From Sthenelais limicola (Eukaryota > Annelida > Polychaeta > Phyllodocida > Sigalionidae): 64,000 bases of DNA. Positions 12,401-21,839 of the stretch are shown here, piece by piece (position 1 is the stretch's first letter; the number at the start of each line of letters is the position of its first letter). A program made the position numbers and the translations under genes. The notes under the pieces are model-generated. The model did not search any database. It saw nothing but the letters and a program-made list of their open reading frames with translations, and had not been told where the DNA came from. The DNA lies in NCBI GenBank assembly GCA_942159475.1, contig OW804098.1, positions 1,588,383 to 1,652,382 on the forward strand, written 5' to 3'.

Positions 12401-13395
12401 TTTTCAATCACTGTTTCAATCACTCTCTCACTCACTCACTTTTTCAATCACTCACTCACTCACTTTTTCAATCACTGTTTCAATCACTCTCTCACTCACT
12501 CACTTTTTCAATCACTCACTCACTTTTTCAATCACTGTTTCAATCAATCACTCACTCATTCACTTTTTCAATCACTGTTTCAATCACTCTCTCACTCACT
12601 CACTTTTTCAATCACTCACTCACTCACTTTTTCAATCACTGTTTCAATCACTCTCTCACTCACTCACTTTTTCAATCACTCACTCACTCACTTTTTCAAT
12701 CACTGTTTCAATCACTCTCTCACTCACTCACTTTTTCAATCACTCACTCACTCACTTTTTCAATCACTGTTTCAATCACTCACTCACTCACTCACTTTTT
12801 CAATCACTCACTCACTCACTTTTTCAATCACTGTTTCAATCACTCACTCACTCACTCACTTTTTCAATCACTGTTTCAATCACTCTCTCACTCACTCACT
12901 TTTTCAATCACTCACTCACTCACTTTTTCAATCACTGTTTCAATCACTCTCTCACTCACTTTCTAACTGTCTAGTCCAGCCACTCCCACTCACTCACTTC
13001 CACTAAGTCCCACTCACTCACTCACTGTCTAACTAAATAGCGTAGAATGTTGTGACCTTTCGTTGCTGAAGCTGTATTGTCATTATTGTAATTTGTAATG
13101 AGTATCCATTAATTATCTTTTGTAATGATGTGAAGTTAATGTATATGTAAACTGTATATTTTTTCAAGGAGATGAGACCTACCACATTGTTGAAATCTTC
13201 CTAATAAAATGTTTAAAAAAATAATGTTCATTTGGAAGAACTCTCATGGACAGAGAATACACACATACTTTTCCCTATAAAAGGATCTGTACCGAATAAT
13301 GGAAAATAGTATCTATAATAAAGAAAATATGTATATGATGAATGTCAATAATTACCTGCTAGAGCTACTAAGAGTATTACCTGGGGTGCCCACAT
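173..13395 (-). CDS. Secreted tandem C-type-lectin-like domain protein, spliced gene model, 3' end off window
   Basis: Model joins six exons, 13395-13356, 10042-9895, 6838-6597, 5030-4950, 2810-2657 and 405-173, with phases 1, 2, 1, 1, 2, 1 matching at every junction. The product starts with a hydrophobic signal peptide (MWAPQVILLVALA) and is therefore probably secreted or type I membrane. CTLD1 comes from exons 2 and 3, a 27-residue linker from exon 4, and CTLD2 from exons 5 and 6. Each CTLD keeps the outer cysteines (SSC...MCQID; ACPW...FICEK) and the GG-LA core. Neither shows an EPN/QPD or WND calcium-sugar motif or the inner cysteine pair, so classical calcium-dependent sugar binding is unlikely. 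The last exon ends in a donor, so the gene continues beyond base 1. Exon joins are inferred from sequence, without transcript data. Confidence 0.72.
1628..1702 (+). repeat. tRNA-derived SINE head remnant
   Basis: A-box-like AGCCAAGTGGTTAGAATG and, 40 bp on, B-box-like GAGATCAAGTCC, arranged as in a tRNA gene but without a pairing acceptor stem. Best read as a pol III SINE head, not a functional tRNA. Confidence 0.4.
1980..2388 (+). repeat. Direct repeat copy 1 (about 410 bp)
   Basis: Near-identical to 2837-3245: shares ATGTTTTGTGTATAGGTGAG at the start, a middle block with GAAGAGCTGTCTGGGACAGA, and an end with TACAAGTACAAGTTTTG. A diverged relative lies near 13229-13330. The block ends with an AATAAAG-type tail, suggesting a retroelement 3' part. 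Confidence 0.7.
2657..2810 (-). CDS. CTLD gene exon 5: first half of CTLD2
   Basis: Acceptor ATCCACAG, donor GTAAGG. Encodes ACPWTKQFF...ICQQFGGDLAMAPN, a clear CTLD N-terminal half (CPxxW, then C..FGGDLA). It enters in phase 1 and leaves in phase 2. It lies between the two copies of a 400-bp direct repeat. Confidence 0.75.
2837..3245 (+). repeat. Direct repeat copy 2 (about 410 bp)
   Basis: Second copy of the 1980-2388 repeat in the same orientation. Exon 5 of the CTLD gene (2657-2810) lies in the gap between the copies. Confidence 0.7.
3388..3550 (+). repeat. Retroelement-like 3' tail
   Basis: Shares TATGAACGTA, a GAGGA...TTGTCGACAT block and an A-rich end with 14310-14415. Looks like the 3' terminus of one non-LTR or Penelope-like family; no coding part is present. 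Confidence 0.35.
3900..4152 (+). repeat. Possible solo LTR
   Basis: Self-contained, GC-richer block with a TATA-like TGTATACAGG, an AATAAACC polyadenylation-like signal about 35 bp later and an end in TAACATAACA. Clear inverted termini and a target duplication were not found, so the call is tentative. Confidence 0.25.
4528..4936. mobile_element. MITE family A, copy 1
   Basis: Terminal inverted repeats of about 38 bp: the left end carries GTGATCTGTTTCAGGGAAAT then GAGTCATAAG; the right end is its reverse complement with few changes. The interior is AT-rich with no ORF. Sister copies at 13521-13896, 14498-14886 and 53658-54072. Confidence 0.75.
4950..5030 (-). CDS. CTLD gene exon 4: linker
   Basis: An 81-nt symmetric phase 1-1 exon with acceptor CTTCTTTCAG and donor GTAGGT. 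Encodes about 27 residues (ESDVNTDIQYQQ...LFTPLPG) with one cysteine. No domain recognised; a symmetric exon like this can be skipped without breaking frame. Confidence 0.6.
5310..5610 (-). repeat. Dispersed SINE-like repeat, copy 1
   Basis: Shares the block GCAAARCCATTTTC.CC.AAAATAAACA and roughly 230 following bases with 6890-7260. The tRNA-like head present in the other copy is lost here. Confidence 0.5.
5690..5935 (+). pseudogene. ORF fragment with proline-rich segment, probable retroelement tail
   Basis: 81 codons beginning MQLEQSLTEL, with a proline/serine-rich centre, ending at a stop. It is followed by about 500 bp resembling a retroelement 3' UTR ending in GAAGAAGGC...CCGAAAC...AATAAAAC near 6400-6450. 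No domain recognised; a decayed element C-terminus is the simplest reading. Confidence 0.3.
6597..6838 (-). CDS. CTLD gene exon 3: second half of CTLD1
   Basis: Acceptor GCTGCAG, donor GTTAGT. Contains WRWPDLSLVDWG and ends with HYMCQID, the usual CTLD terminal strand with the last outer cysteine. The phase-2 entry completes the ATG codon begun in exon 2. GC-richer than its flanks, as expected for coding DNA. Confidence 0.75.
6890..7260 (-). repeat. tRNA-derived SINE, fuller copy
   Basis: On the minus strand the right end (7250-7170) carries A-box-like TGGCGTCTAGGA and B-box-like GAATTTGAATCC. The body continues leftwards and matches 5310-5610. Overlaps the start of a CTLD intron. Confidence 0.5.
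7538..7612 (+). repeat. tRNA-like SINE head
   Basis: TAGTCTAGTGGTAAG (A-box-like) and AGCTCGAACC (B-box-like) spaced as in a tRNA. The arms flanking them do not pair as an acceptor stem, so a tRNA-derived SINE is favoured over a tRNA gene. Confidence 0.45.
8400..9047 (-). pseudogene. Decayed LINE reverse transcriptase fragment
   Basis: Conceptual minus-strand translation shows non-LTR RT landmarks in order across frameshifts: FKEAFDTVHHRTLNPKL, WFESYLIGN, GVPQGPILGPILF, then YADN where the catalytic YADD should be, and later TEYKYLGFLLDNTLSFKPHL. The catalytic change and a stop before GVPQG show it is dead. Lies in intron 2 of the CTLD gene. Confidence 0.75.
9735..9795 (+). repeat. Retroelement-type 3' tail motif
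   Basis: GATGAAGGGCACTTG followed by CCAAAATGTTGGACCC and AATAAAAC. The same gatgaag...cgaaac...aataaa pattern occurs near 6397, 29943 and 38331. Confidence 0.4.
9895..10042 (-). CDS. CTLD gene exon 2: first half of CTLD1
   Basis: Acceptor TTGCAG, donor GTTAGT. Encodes a CTLD N-terminal half: cysteine in SSCMAE, then ALHCSHIGGTLAKINS, the typical helix-2 'C..GG.LA.I.S' signature. It enters in phase 1 and leaves in phase 2. Confidence 0.75.
10486..11460 (+). repeat. Pyrimidine minisatellite, about 33-bp unit
   Basis: About 30 imperfect copies of a unit containing CCCTCTCCCATCCTTTCTCT. All long ORFs across it on both strands are low-complexity and arise from the repeat. Lies in intron 1 of the CTLD gene; the transcript would carry the purine strand. 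Confidence 0.95.
11820..13035 (+). repeat. CACT-rich compound minisatellite
   Basis: Arrays of CACT tetramers interleaved with TTTTTCAATCACTGTTTCAA at a longer period of about 58-60 bp, with near-identical blocks from about 12100 to 12960. Begins after a 10-base poly-C run near 11739. Intronic to the CTLD gene. Confidence 0.92.
13356..13395 (-). CDS. CTLD gene exon 1: start codon and signal peptide
   Basis: ATG at 13395 opens 13 codons with a strongly hydrophobic stretch (VILLVALA), followed by donor GTAATT. It ends in phase 1, exactly what the exon at 10042 needs. Joined, the sequence reads LVALA-AYSSC, a plausible signal peptidase site. Too short to be found by ORF length; chosen on phase and signal-peptide character. 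Confidence 0.65.
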
Positions 13396-13439
13396 CCTGG
13401 AGCATATGGTGTAAAGCGATAGTACAGGAGAAACAACTC

Positions 13440-13935
13440 CCAGTTTGTGTAATGTCGTAAATGTCAATCAACTTCAGCAATCAATAGCCTCCGTCATTAG
13501 CCATGCATGAATACACATGAGGCGTGTTACAAGGAAATGAGTCACAACTTGCAAAATTGATATGATTAAGTCTTTTATTACAAAGATCTCTGTGACGGAA
13601 TGTTTTGGAGTATCTCGTGCTTGAAGTTGTATGAATACATGTGATAAATCTGGAGACGGGGCATTAAATATATCTGTGCATATCTAAGGTCTTTCTATAG
13701 TATTTAACTACTTTACTTGTAATTGTCCACCAAAATAATATTGTAAATCATTCTTCAAAAATAAAAACATCAAACTTAAAAAAATTGAAACTTAATTAAT
13801 GCCCTTATGTTTAGTATCATCAGAATCGGCTTAATCTCATCATTTCAGATATGGTGATATCTCAAAATCCAGTTTTCCTGTCACACATAACAAATGGTCA
13901 ATTCTCACAAAACCTGTAATTATACTTGGTTTTTT
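13440..13935 (+). repeat. Duplicated 5'-flank segment interrupted by MITE
   Basis: 13440-13512 plus 13893-13935 together match 15817-15935 (shared GTCAATCAACTT.AGCAATCA and AATGGTCAATTCTCACAAAA). It lies just upstream of the CTLD gene start, so promoter DNA may have been duplicated. Confidence 0.6.
13521..13896. mobile_element. MITE family A, copy 4
   Basis: Terminal motifs AAGGAAATGAGTCACAACTT and the opposite end CACACATAACAAATGG match the other family A ends. It splits a segment that is present uninterrupted at 15817-15935, giving an empty-site comparison. Confidence 0.65.
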
Positions 13936-14309
13936 TACAGGATAAAGTTAAGGTTTAATCGTAAATGTTTCAAACAAAAGCCCATTTTATCTGTTTTTGT
14001 TTCTGATGTGGGCAAATGAAATGTCTCTATCCTGCATGACCATATGTAACGCTTGGGACAGTCATTTTGGGGAGCTAGTTTAGGCTAATAGAAATATCGT
14101 TGACTATTTTGTCAATAAAATATGCATAGGAATATATTTAGCAAATAATACATATTCTGAGACCATTGTAATCAGTTGTATGGCTTGCCATATTTTTTTT
14201 TTCAGTGCTGACGAAACGGGTTCAGTCATAAAAAGTTTCAATCAAAATACATGAGCTGAAATCAGAAAACAGTATTTCCGCTAAGGAAAAATGAGTTGGA
14301 GGTAATAAA

Positions 14310-14415
14310 CTATATGAACGTACAAAAGGCAAGGAGAGTGGGTAAAGATGTAACCTAGATGTGATTTACCCCTAGAGGAGACCGTTATTTGTTGACATAT
14401 TGAATAAAGTTTGTA
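14310..14415 (+). repeat. Retroelement-like 3' tail
   Basis: Matches the tail at 3388-3550 (TATGAACGTA, GAGGAGACCG, TGTTGACATATTGAATAAAG) and ends in an A-rich run. Confidence 0.35.
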
Positions 14416-14497
14416 AAAAAAATAATACATATTCAAAGTATTTTTCGGCTCATTGTTTACAGAGAAGGACTCTTGAAAAAGTAGTAAATTTGAATAA

Positions 14498-14886
14498 TTG
14501 TGATGTGTTCCAATAAATGAGTCACAAGTCGCAAAACCAATATTGTTCATAGTGTTTCTTTCACACGATCTCCTGATTGAAATGTTCTGATCCTTAGAGG
14601 GTTTAGCATTTATAGTCATATAAATCCATGTAATGAATTTTGGGACATCGTACTGAATATATTCTTGCGTTGGGAAGACCTTTGTATGGAGTATATTTAG
14701 TTACTTTGCAGAAACATTGCAAACTTTTTGTTTCAAAAATAAAAACATAAAATATAGAAACACTTCTTAATGTCCTTCAATTTTGCTATCATTGGAATCG
14801 CCTTGATCTCCTCTTTTCAAATTTATATCTCAAAATCCTTATTTTTCGACTTATGACTCATTTTCCTAAAATGGATCACATATATT
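14498..14886. mobile_element. MITE family A, copy 2
   Basis: Ends TTGTGATGTGTTCCAATAAA and TTATGACTCATTTTCCTAAA are imperfect inverted repeats. The interior matches copy 1 in opposite orientation (GATCCTTAGAGGGTTTAG, GGAGTATATTTAGTTACTTT). Confidence 0.75.
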
Positions 14887-15099
14887 AGATCGATTCCACC
14901 TGTACTGCATGGGAAAAATATATTTATGGTCAATTTTGTAGAAAAGGGCATGGTCCCTTCTGGCAAATATAGTATAATAATGTTGTTTTTCTCTAATAAA
15001 CTACATTTTTACTGTTGTTTTAAATGGATTTTGAGCCCAGCTGTATTTAGTAAAGAAAAGAGTCATTCCAAAAATAAAAATAGTTAAAAAAAATGGCTA

Positions 15100-15212
15100 T
15101 GTTTGTTTGTTGTCCCTTAATTCATCATTCAAAAATTATCTCCATGATATCTCCAAATCCATATTTTGCAACTTAGGACTCATTTTCCTAAAAGCAGATC
15201 ACATATTACTCT
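15100..15212. mobile_element. MITE family A, truncated copy
   Basis: Only one end remains: ATATCTCCAAATCC then GCAACTTAGGACTCATTTTC and AGATCACATATT. Confidence 0.5.
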
Positions 15213-15816
15213 TTATCTTTAAAATAATACTGATATCAGGCACTGAGTGCTTCACGCCTTTATTCATAATACATGACTTTTGAATCTAGAACCAGAAGTG
15301 ATCAAACAGAAACATGAATATTAGATAAAACCAGGCCTTATATTAAACATTGATATGTAACATCATGCTTCACAAAACTCTAATTGAAATTGAAACATTT
15401 CCTTCCCAGCAAGAAATGTAATGCTGTCTGAACGGCTTATGAAGGTTCCCAGACATGTAATTTTATTTAGTAATGAAAACATTATAGATTCATGTGGTTC
15501 AATGTTGGCAGTGAACTTAGTAAATAATGTAACAATTGTTAACATGGTTACATTTCTTCTGGCCAAACCACTAGTACCGTAGTGGCCCGTTCAAATACAG
15601 ACCAAGGATTTTAGGGCCATGAAAACAATAAAACTCTCTCTCAAATATCAGCTGGCGGTCTCAAATATTAGCCAGGTTCATCTGGTTTGTCTATATCTAA
15701 TAAAGAATAAAGTCAAGGTTCCAGTTGAGCGTTCAGTGGGTTGAGATGTGAGGCAGCTTCACCTCCTACCTTTACTCCTTTTTTCAGGATTAGCTGAACC
15801 GAGTGAGTTAAAATCA

Positions 15817-15935
15817 GCGCCAGTTTATGTAAAGTCATAAATGTCAATCAACTTTAGCAATCAATAGTCTCAGTCATTAGCCATGCATGAGTAGAAATGG
15901 TCAATTCTCACAAAACTTGTATTTATACTTAATTT
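15817..15935 (+). repeat. Uninterrupted paralogue of CTLD 5' flank (empty site)
   Basis: Matches 13440-13512 joined to 13893-13935 without the MITE. No second signal-peptide exon is visible next to it. Confidence 0.6.
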
Positions 15936-15970
15936 TGGAGGATTCTGTTTTTGCTACAGAACTATAATGT

Positions 15971-16215
15971 TGTAGTGGGTTTGGGTATAATATGTGTGGT
16001 ACGTATAATGTTTACTTATGTTGTTGTGTGGTGCTTTCCGCTGAGGGTAGTGCGCTTGTACTATCCCCTGTGGGCAGTACCAGTTCAACTGATCACATAT
16101 ACGATTATGTGTGTGTCTTCCCTTCTTATTCATATTTACCCTTTTGTCGTTGCCAATACAATTGTATATGCCAAAGCTATAGACCATTTTATTATGTGCG
16201 CATTCTATATGAGAC
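15971..16215 (+). mobile_element. Diverged partial LTR related to the 40.8-52.4 kb element
   Basis: Begins TGTAGTGGGTTTGGGTATAA exactly like the sense strand of the intact element's LTR, then shares TTGTTGTGTGGTGCT.TCCGCTGAGG and GTGGGCAGTACC. Similarity fades in the second half. Plus orientation. An older relative, truncated or solo. Confidence 0.65.
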
Positions 16216-16298
16216 ATGCTATAAGTGGGGTGCTATAAAAATATTCATATAGGACGTGTCCTATATAAAATGTAGTTGTTTAAAAATAGCTCTGTTGT

Positions 16299-16341
16299 TA
16301 TGCTTCGCGGAGCTTTGGCTCTCCGCGGAGCATGTAAACAA
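16299..16341. repeat. GC-rich hairpin
   Basis: GCTTCGCGGAG, a short loop, then CTCCGCGGAGC: a compact stem in AT-rich surroundings. Confidence 0.55.
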
Positions 16342-16624
16342 ATCCCTGCGATCGGTAATCCACCCGTGATTCTGGTACTATAATTATAGAAATACATAAT
16401 AAAACCTACATCATTAAATAGAGCATTAAATTCTCTTTTGAATGATATAAATTGTATTAATGTAACTCAAGGAATGGCCATTATATGACCGTTTTAATTC
16501 ATCAATATACTAACGGGGCTGTCAGTGGGGTGTGGCTGTCAGCGGGGCAGCGGTGCTCTCTGAGACTTCTTTAGTATTTTTTCAGTGATATCTGATGACA
16601 TATGATCAAATTTTATGCACATAT

Positions 16625-16790
16625 AATAAATATAGAATGGAACTCACCGGCAATAATAAAAAATTTATAGGACTTGATTCGTCCACATAAGCACTCTGCC
16701 GACCGCATCATGCTTATGTGGATGAATCTCGTCCTATAAATTTTCAATTTTTGCCGGCTCGTCCCATTCTCTCTATGTATTGCATTATTG
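16625..16790. mobile_element. Long palindromic (foldback or MITE-like) element
   Basis: The core inverted repeat has arms of about 47 nt at 16647-16693 and 16711-16757 (CCGGCAATAATAAAAAATTT against its reverse complement, then TCCACATAAGCA / TGCTTATGTGGA). Looser pairing extends the arms to about 16625 and 16790. No coding capacity. Confidence 0.65.
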
Positions 16791-16799
16791 CTAATGATT

Positions 16800-18370
16800 C
16801 TAGTTACCACTATCATTGTCACTGTACTGTACCATGAACGGTTCAATGTCCCAGACACCCTGTTTGCGTCGGGGAGAGAGTCATGAGGTGGCTGGCCCAC
16901 TTCAACCAGACAAGTCGTTGGGGAACTTGTCCCATAAATAATAAAGATAGTGCAAAAGGTTTATTCTTATTGTCTTTATTGTTAGCTGATATTATTAATA
17001 TTTTAGTTTGGCAATGAATTAATGCCTGCTAAGAATAGATAATTCTAAATTGTTCACAGTAAACATGGGGATAGTCCCACACTATTCTATTTATGTTTAA
17101 TCACCCCCTGGCAGCCTAATGCTGAAGATATTCTGGCTATTTTTTTTTATAAGAATGTTTTATTGGAAGTTGGCCAAATATTTGTTCCTATGTCAGATTC
17201 AAAGTCAATTCTGTTCTCTATTATCACCAGGTATCATCACTGACTAATTTCGTTTTAGTTACCCTGACAAATACGAAAAATATTTCATAATTCTTGTGGT
17301 ATCACTGGTTTGATGTAACATTAAATACCTATTTCTGATTATGATATCTAAGTGGTTTTTTTATAAGCCTAGCGATACGTAAATAGGTTGAAGCTGAGAA
17401 AAGCAATCAAGAAGTATTCAATAGTTTATTTCAGAACTTCAGTAATAAATTCTTTGAGCTACAGGAAATTAGAGAAATAAAGAACAGAAGATAGTGTATA
17501 TGTAATGACCCAGTGATAGTTAGAGGAGGAGACTTAAGTACAAATGAGAAACAAGTTCAAATTGTGTCAACTCTGGTTTTATTCCATATAGGAAGAGTAT
17601 ATCAATGATCTGGTAGTGGTACAGAAATGGTATCCGTAGTAAACATAATGTTGATATACATGAAGATATAATGAAATAAGTAAAAGAAGTAATTAATGGT
17701 AATTAGCCCCATCTAGTGGAGAATTATTTGAGCGCAAAATCCGCGGATATATACTGGTGGATATCGCATGTGCGCGCCTTCTGCGCGGGGAAGTATAAGG
17801 CTAGTAGTAAGTAAAAAGGTTGATACACTACATAATAATATATGCCAAAATATAGGCCATGTTTTTAAATATATTTTAAAATATGTTTTAGCGAAAGCCT
17901 ATATAAAAGGATATTTGTCTCTTATAGGGCCATTTTTAACTAGTCTGCAGTAGAGAGTAGGCCTTTTTACTAGAGTCAAGAGCATCTTTTTCTTATACAA
18001 GTTAGTATTATTATTAGTTTATGAGTCATGGACGTGGCCATGACTACAAGCAGCTAATATGGTGAAAAACTATGGATAAACCAAGCACATAGCCACACAA
18101 ATTGACAATCCCACTCATGAAGGTACTGACTAACTAAATAATTAACTTTTGTGCCCTATTCAAACAATTATAACTCACTGACAGCCAGGATTAATCCTGA
18201 CCACAACTGACCACAAGACGTCATTGTTGCCTCTATTATCGCTCACCCATTGCTCTTTAGATTTATCTAACTGACAAAAAAACTACGTCAAATTGAGCAG
18301 ATTAAAAAGCCTGACCAACATGGATATAGACAGTGATAACGATGCAACACTAACACCTGGGTTAAACACA
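16800..18370. other. No gene recognised
   Basis: AT-rich sequence with only short chance ORFs. No splice-bounded coding segment, RNA gene or clear repeat was seen. Confidence 0.4.
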
Positions 18371-18676
18371 TCAACAATGATGTCTTACCATACGACAACT
18401 GACCCCAAGGAGTAATAAATATACTTTATTCCATATATATATTCCATAAATATACAAGTTGCTAATAAAAGCCTGAGTAAACATCACATATAGTCCTTGT
18501 TGTAAAACAACAGTAACGTTAGAAGTCACAGGAAGGATAATACAGTATGAAATGGTCAAACACAATATGAAATAGAGATGATACATCCAGAGTTGAACAT
18601 TTGAGTCCTGCACTGCCCACTGGCACAGTCCAAGAGAACTAGACCAGCGGACAGCTCAGGCTCCAAGACAACATTA

Positions 18677-19229
18677 CAGGGGCGTCGCTGCCGGGGGGGA
18701 CGGGGGGGACATGTCCCCCCCCACACACACACACACACACTTTTGGTGGCAGCCTAAAAAGGTCCAGGCCAGAGGCTCTAAAAAAATTTGTCCCGAAATT
18801 TGTCCTGAAATCAGGTCCAACGCCCTCTTAATAACATCCATTCTATAGCCTTTTAATATCAAGTACAACGTACCAAAAGGTCCAAGGCTGCAGAATGTTG
18901 GTTTAATCTAAAAGATATATGCTTCATTTGCATCAGAAAAGCTTATTATAAATATACATTTTAAGGATGCTTCAGTGTTACCAGAACAAATAATCATATA
19001 TCTCTAAATGCTTAAATTAGACATCATAAGGAGTCCTTCAAATAAAGATTCCTTCAGATTTGAATTGAGAGGCACTGGTCCGAACCACTTGATCTGGCGC
19101 TGGTCTATTCGTCAGTCAAGATGCTGAATCTTTTACGGCCAAGACATTTATTAACGTTTGAATATAGATATATTTGTCCACCATGGATACTTCCAAACAT
19201 TGCCTGTTGTATTGCCAGCGACGCCTCTG
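18677..19229. mobile_element. hAT-like non-autonomous DNA transposon
   Basis: Ends CAGGGGCGTCGCTGCC and its inverse GCCAGCGACGCCTCTG form a 16-bp terminal inverted repeat of the CAGRGGCGT type seen in hAT elements. Length 553 bp, no transposase. A G/C run and a CA microsatellite lie near the left end. Flanking 8-mers (CAACATTA / CATCAAAT) do not match convincingly. Confidence 0.6.
18721..18741 (+). repeat. CA microsatellite
   Basis: About ten CA units directly after a C run. Confidence 0.9.
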
Positions 19230-19971
19230 CATCAAATGTAGAAATAGGAAATATACAGATCAACCGCAATAGTTTTGAAAATGGATGACGGAGAGCGATT
19301 TCTACATTTACCTCAAGTAACTGAAATGTGCTAACTTACCAATCGCATTTAATCAACAATATCACCTATACATACATAATAATTTCCCTTAACAAACACT
19401 ACCACGTTCTCCCTCATGCAATCTATAGTTCATGCACATGTTACCAGAAACACTTCAGCTACTCGATGAACACACTCCACACACTGACCTCACACTCGCC
19501 TTGCCTGTGCTCGCTAGGGGCAGTGGTGAGTATGGTGCTAAAACCAATAGACATTTAGGTAAGAGGGAGGGTGAAAAGGGCGGGTGGAGGGTTCTTTTAA
19601 TTACTTTCACTGGGAACTTACCCTTTTAACATAACCATAGCAAACAGTACAAATCATACAAATGTTGAAGCAATACTTTTCTGGATAAGTAAGTCTGAAC
19701 ACATCCACCTTTGGATATACACTGAATGGATCATTCCAAACCTGGTCACTCCACCGGTCACATATGGTCACTCACAAGGCAAGGACTGATGCCTCTTAAG
19801 GTTTGAGACCCAGTTTGGTCAGATTCTGGGGTGTATTTTTGTCCCAATAGACCACGGCAATCACTTCCGGCAACTTTCGGTAATGAATGGGGGTTATAGA
19901 CATAAAAAAAACTGGTAAATAAAAGTCAGTAAGTGGGGAATAACAGTCAAATCTGACCAAACCGGGTCTAA

Positions 19972-20107
19972 AAGCACTAATACCCTCAGTTTTGGATGGT
20001 CTAAGTGGTCTGTTGCCTTGTTGAAATTCTCAGGGCTAACGCCCCTTGAATTGTCCACCAGGCAACAGACCACCCAGACCACCCAAAACCTTGGGTATTA
20101 ATGCTAT
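19972..20107. mobile_element. Long inverted repeat (foldback MITE)
   Basis: Arms of about 45 nt pair: GCACTAATACCCTCAGTTTT...GGTCTGTTGCC against GGCAACAGACC...GGGTATTAATGC. An outer inverted pair (19806-19826 with 19949-19970, TTTGGTCAGATT / AATCTGACCAAA) suggests a larger nested element. Confidence 0.6.
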
Positions 20108-20239
20108 AATAGCTCATCGATGCAGGGGTTGATTCACTTCCTATTTCTATACACATATTGTTCATATACCAAACACTGGCGCCATCATGTGGACATTCCT
20201 GCATCATGGGAAGATCCAATTCTTGCTACACTAGTGTCA

Positions 20240-21590
20240 CCGATTGGCTGTTAACAGAACTAAAACATCCCAGACTCGCATAACATTGTTCAGCATTAAG
20301 GTAACGGAAATGTAATATTGACTGTTTCATAAGGCATGTCAACCTATTTGTCATTTTCTGATTATTTAATTGTGAGCCTGTGAGAGAAATAAAAGATAAC
20401 CTTGTCTTATCTTCATCAGAGAATCTGGATATGATCAGACTGAAATAGGAATCCCCTAAAGACTTTACAAGGACAATCAATGAAACTCATTTACTTCTAT
20501 GATAAATGTAGAGATGATATAAATCTAGTTTAGTCTATGCTGAATGTTGTGGCCTATCAGCCGCTGTTTGTATGGGTGGGAGTGCAATCCTGGCTATGGC
20601 TATGGGTTGCTTAACTCTCTTTACTCATCAACAAATGGAAGCTTTCGTGGCGGACATATACAAGAAATAAACTCCACACACTTGCCATCATGTGTATGAC
20701 AAATACATTCTGTCTTGCCCTGATACAGAAAGACGTATATACCACCTCCTGTAGTCTAACATAAATCTGGTGAAGAGAAAAGGAAAACAACATGAGTTTA
20801 TAGAATGAGTTGCTTTGCTGAACTCGAAGACAGGCCCTCTTTATTATCCATATAATATAAAGCTAGAGCGATTTCTATGAAAGGAGGTAGAAAAGAAATG
20901 GTAGAAAGAAGGTTTTCTTTGTCCAGAATGTTCTCGGAATTTGTTGTTTTACAAAGCACTTTACTCATCTTTAGAGGTCTCTCCTCCCTCTCTGGATGTC
21001 GTTGTATGTGGTTTGTGAAGGTATTTGGGGTGGAAATGTGATTTTGAAGCCTTTTTTAAATCGGGATATCCACACTCTATTTATAGCCTGGGAAAGCCCC
21101 TGTGAGCTACTACGTCATTTCCCACAACCTACGTCCAGGGGGACCTGTAGAAATGGGTCTGGGTAGCTGCTGTTCCAGTCGTTCCTCCTGTTCTTCTCTC
21201 TCTCCCTCTTCCCTCCCACTGCCAGCTGTCTATGTACCAAACTCTATCTAATTTACTATTAATGAATATTTGGGTTGGGAACCCCTTAATTCTGCACCCG
21301 GGTTAAAGGCTCCATCTCAGCTTTATTTCCTAATGTAGACAAATGGTAACAAAGGAAACCCTAACATAAGTTGTGGGCTGTGCACATTCAAGCTCATTTA
21401 CTATGAAACAAAGAAAACATGGTCTCATATGTTCAAATATAATCCTTTGTATGAGAGTCAAAATGGCTGACATTGTAACAATTCATTTTAAACATTATTG
21501 AGTATATAGAAATTATGGGAATATTAATAAGAATATCCGCAAAGGTTAAACACTGGCCTGGTGGTGACAAGTCATGAGAAAGTGTCATAT
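20240..21590. other. No gene recognised
   Basis: No phase-consistent exon, RNA gene or strong repeat was found on either strand. Confidence 0.4.
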
Positions 21591-21617
21591 AAATGAGGTA
21601 TTTTTTATTGTATTACT

Positions 21618-21822
21618 TTAAGGAAAGAAGAGGGGAGAAGAGAGGAGGAGGAGGGGGAGGGGGAGGGAAAGAAGAGGAGGGAGAGGATGTAGGGGAAGGG
21701 AGAGAAAGCGGGGAGGGAGATGGGGGGGAAATCAGAGATGGGGTAGGGAGAGAAAAAAAGGCATGTAAGTCAGAGAAGAGGGGGAGGGAAAAGAGGGAGA
21801 GGCGGAAATGTGGGGAGAGAGG
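21618..21822 (+). repeat. Purine-rich (GA/GGA) tract
   Basis: About 200 bases almost purely A and G. The 77-codon ORF across it is a low-complexity by-product. Confidence 0.85.
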
Positions 21823-21839
21823 GTGACCGTCCGGAGGAC

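Noticed and set aside
10486..13035. CRISPR-like array
   Set aside because: Units are low-complexity and contiguous without unique spacers, and the DNA is from an animal.
14281..14619. 112-codon minus ORF
   Set aside because: Falls across a retroelement tail and MITE family A copy 2; not coding.
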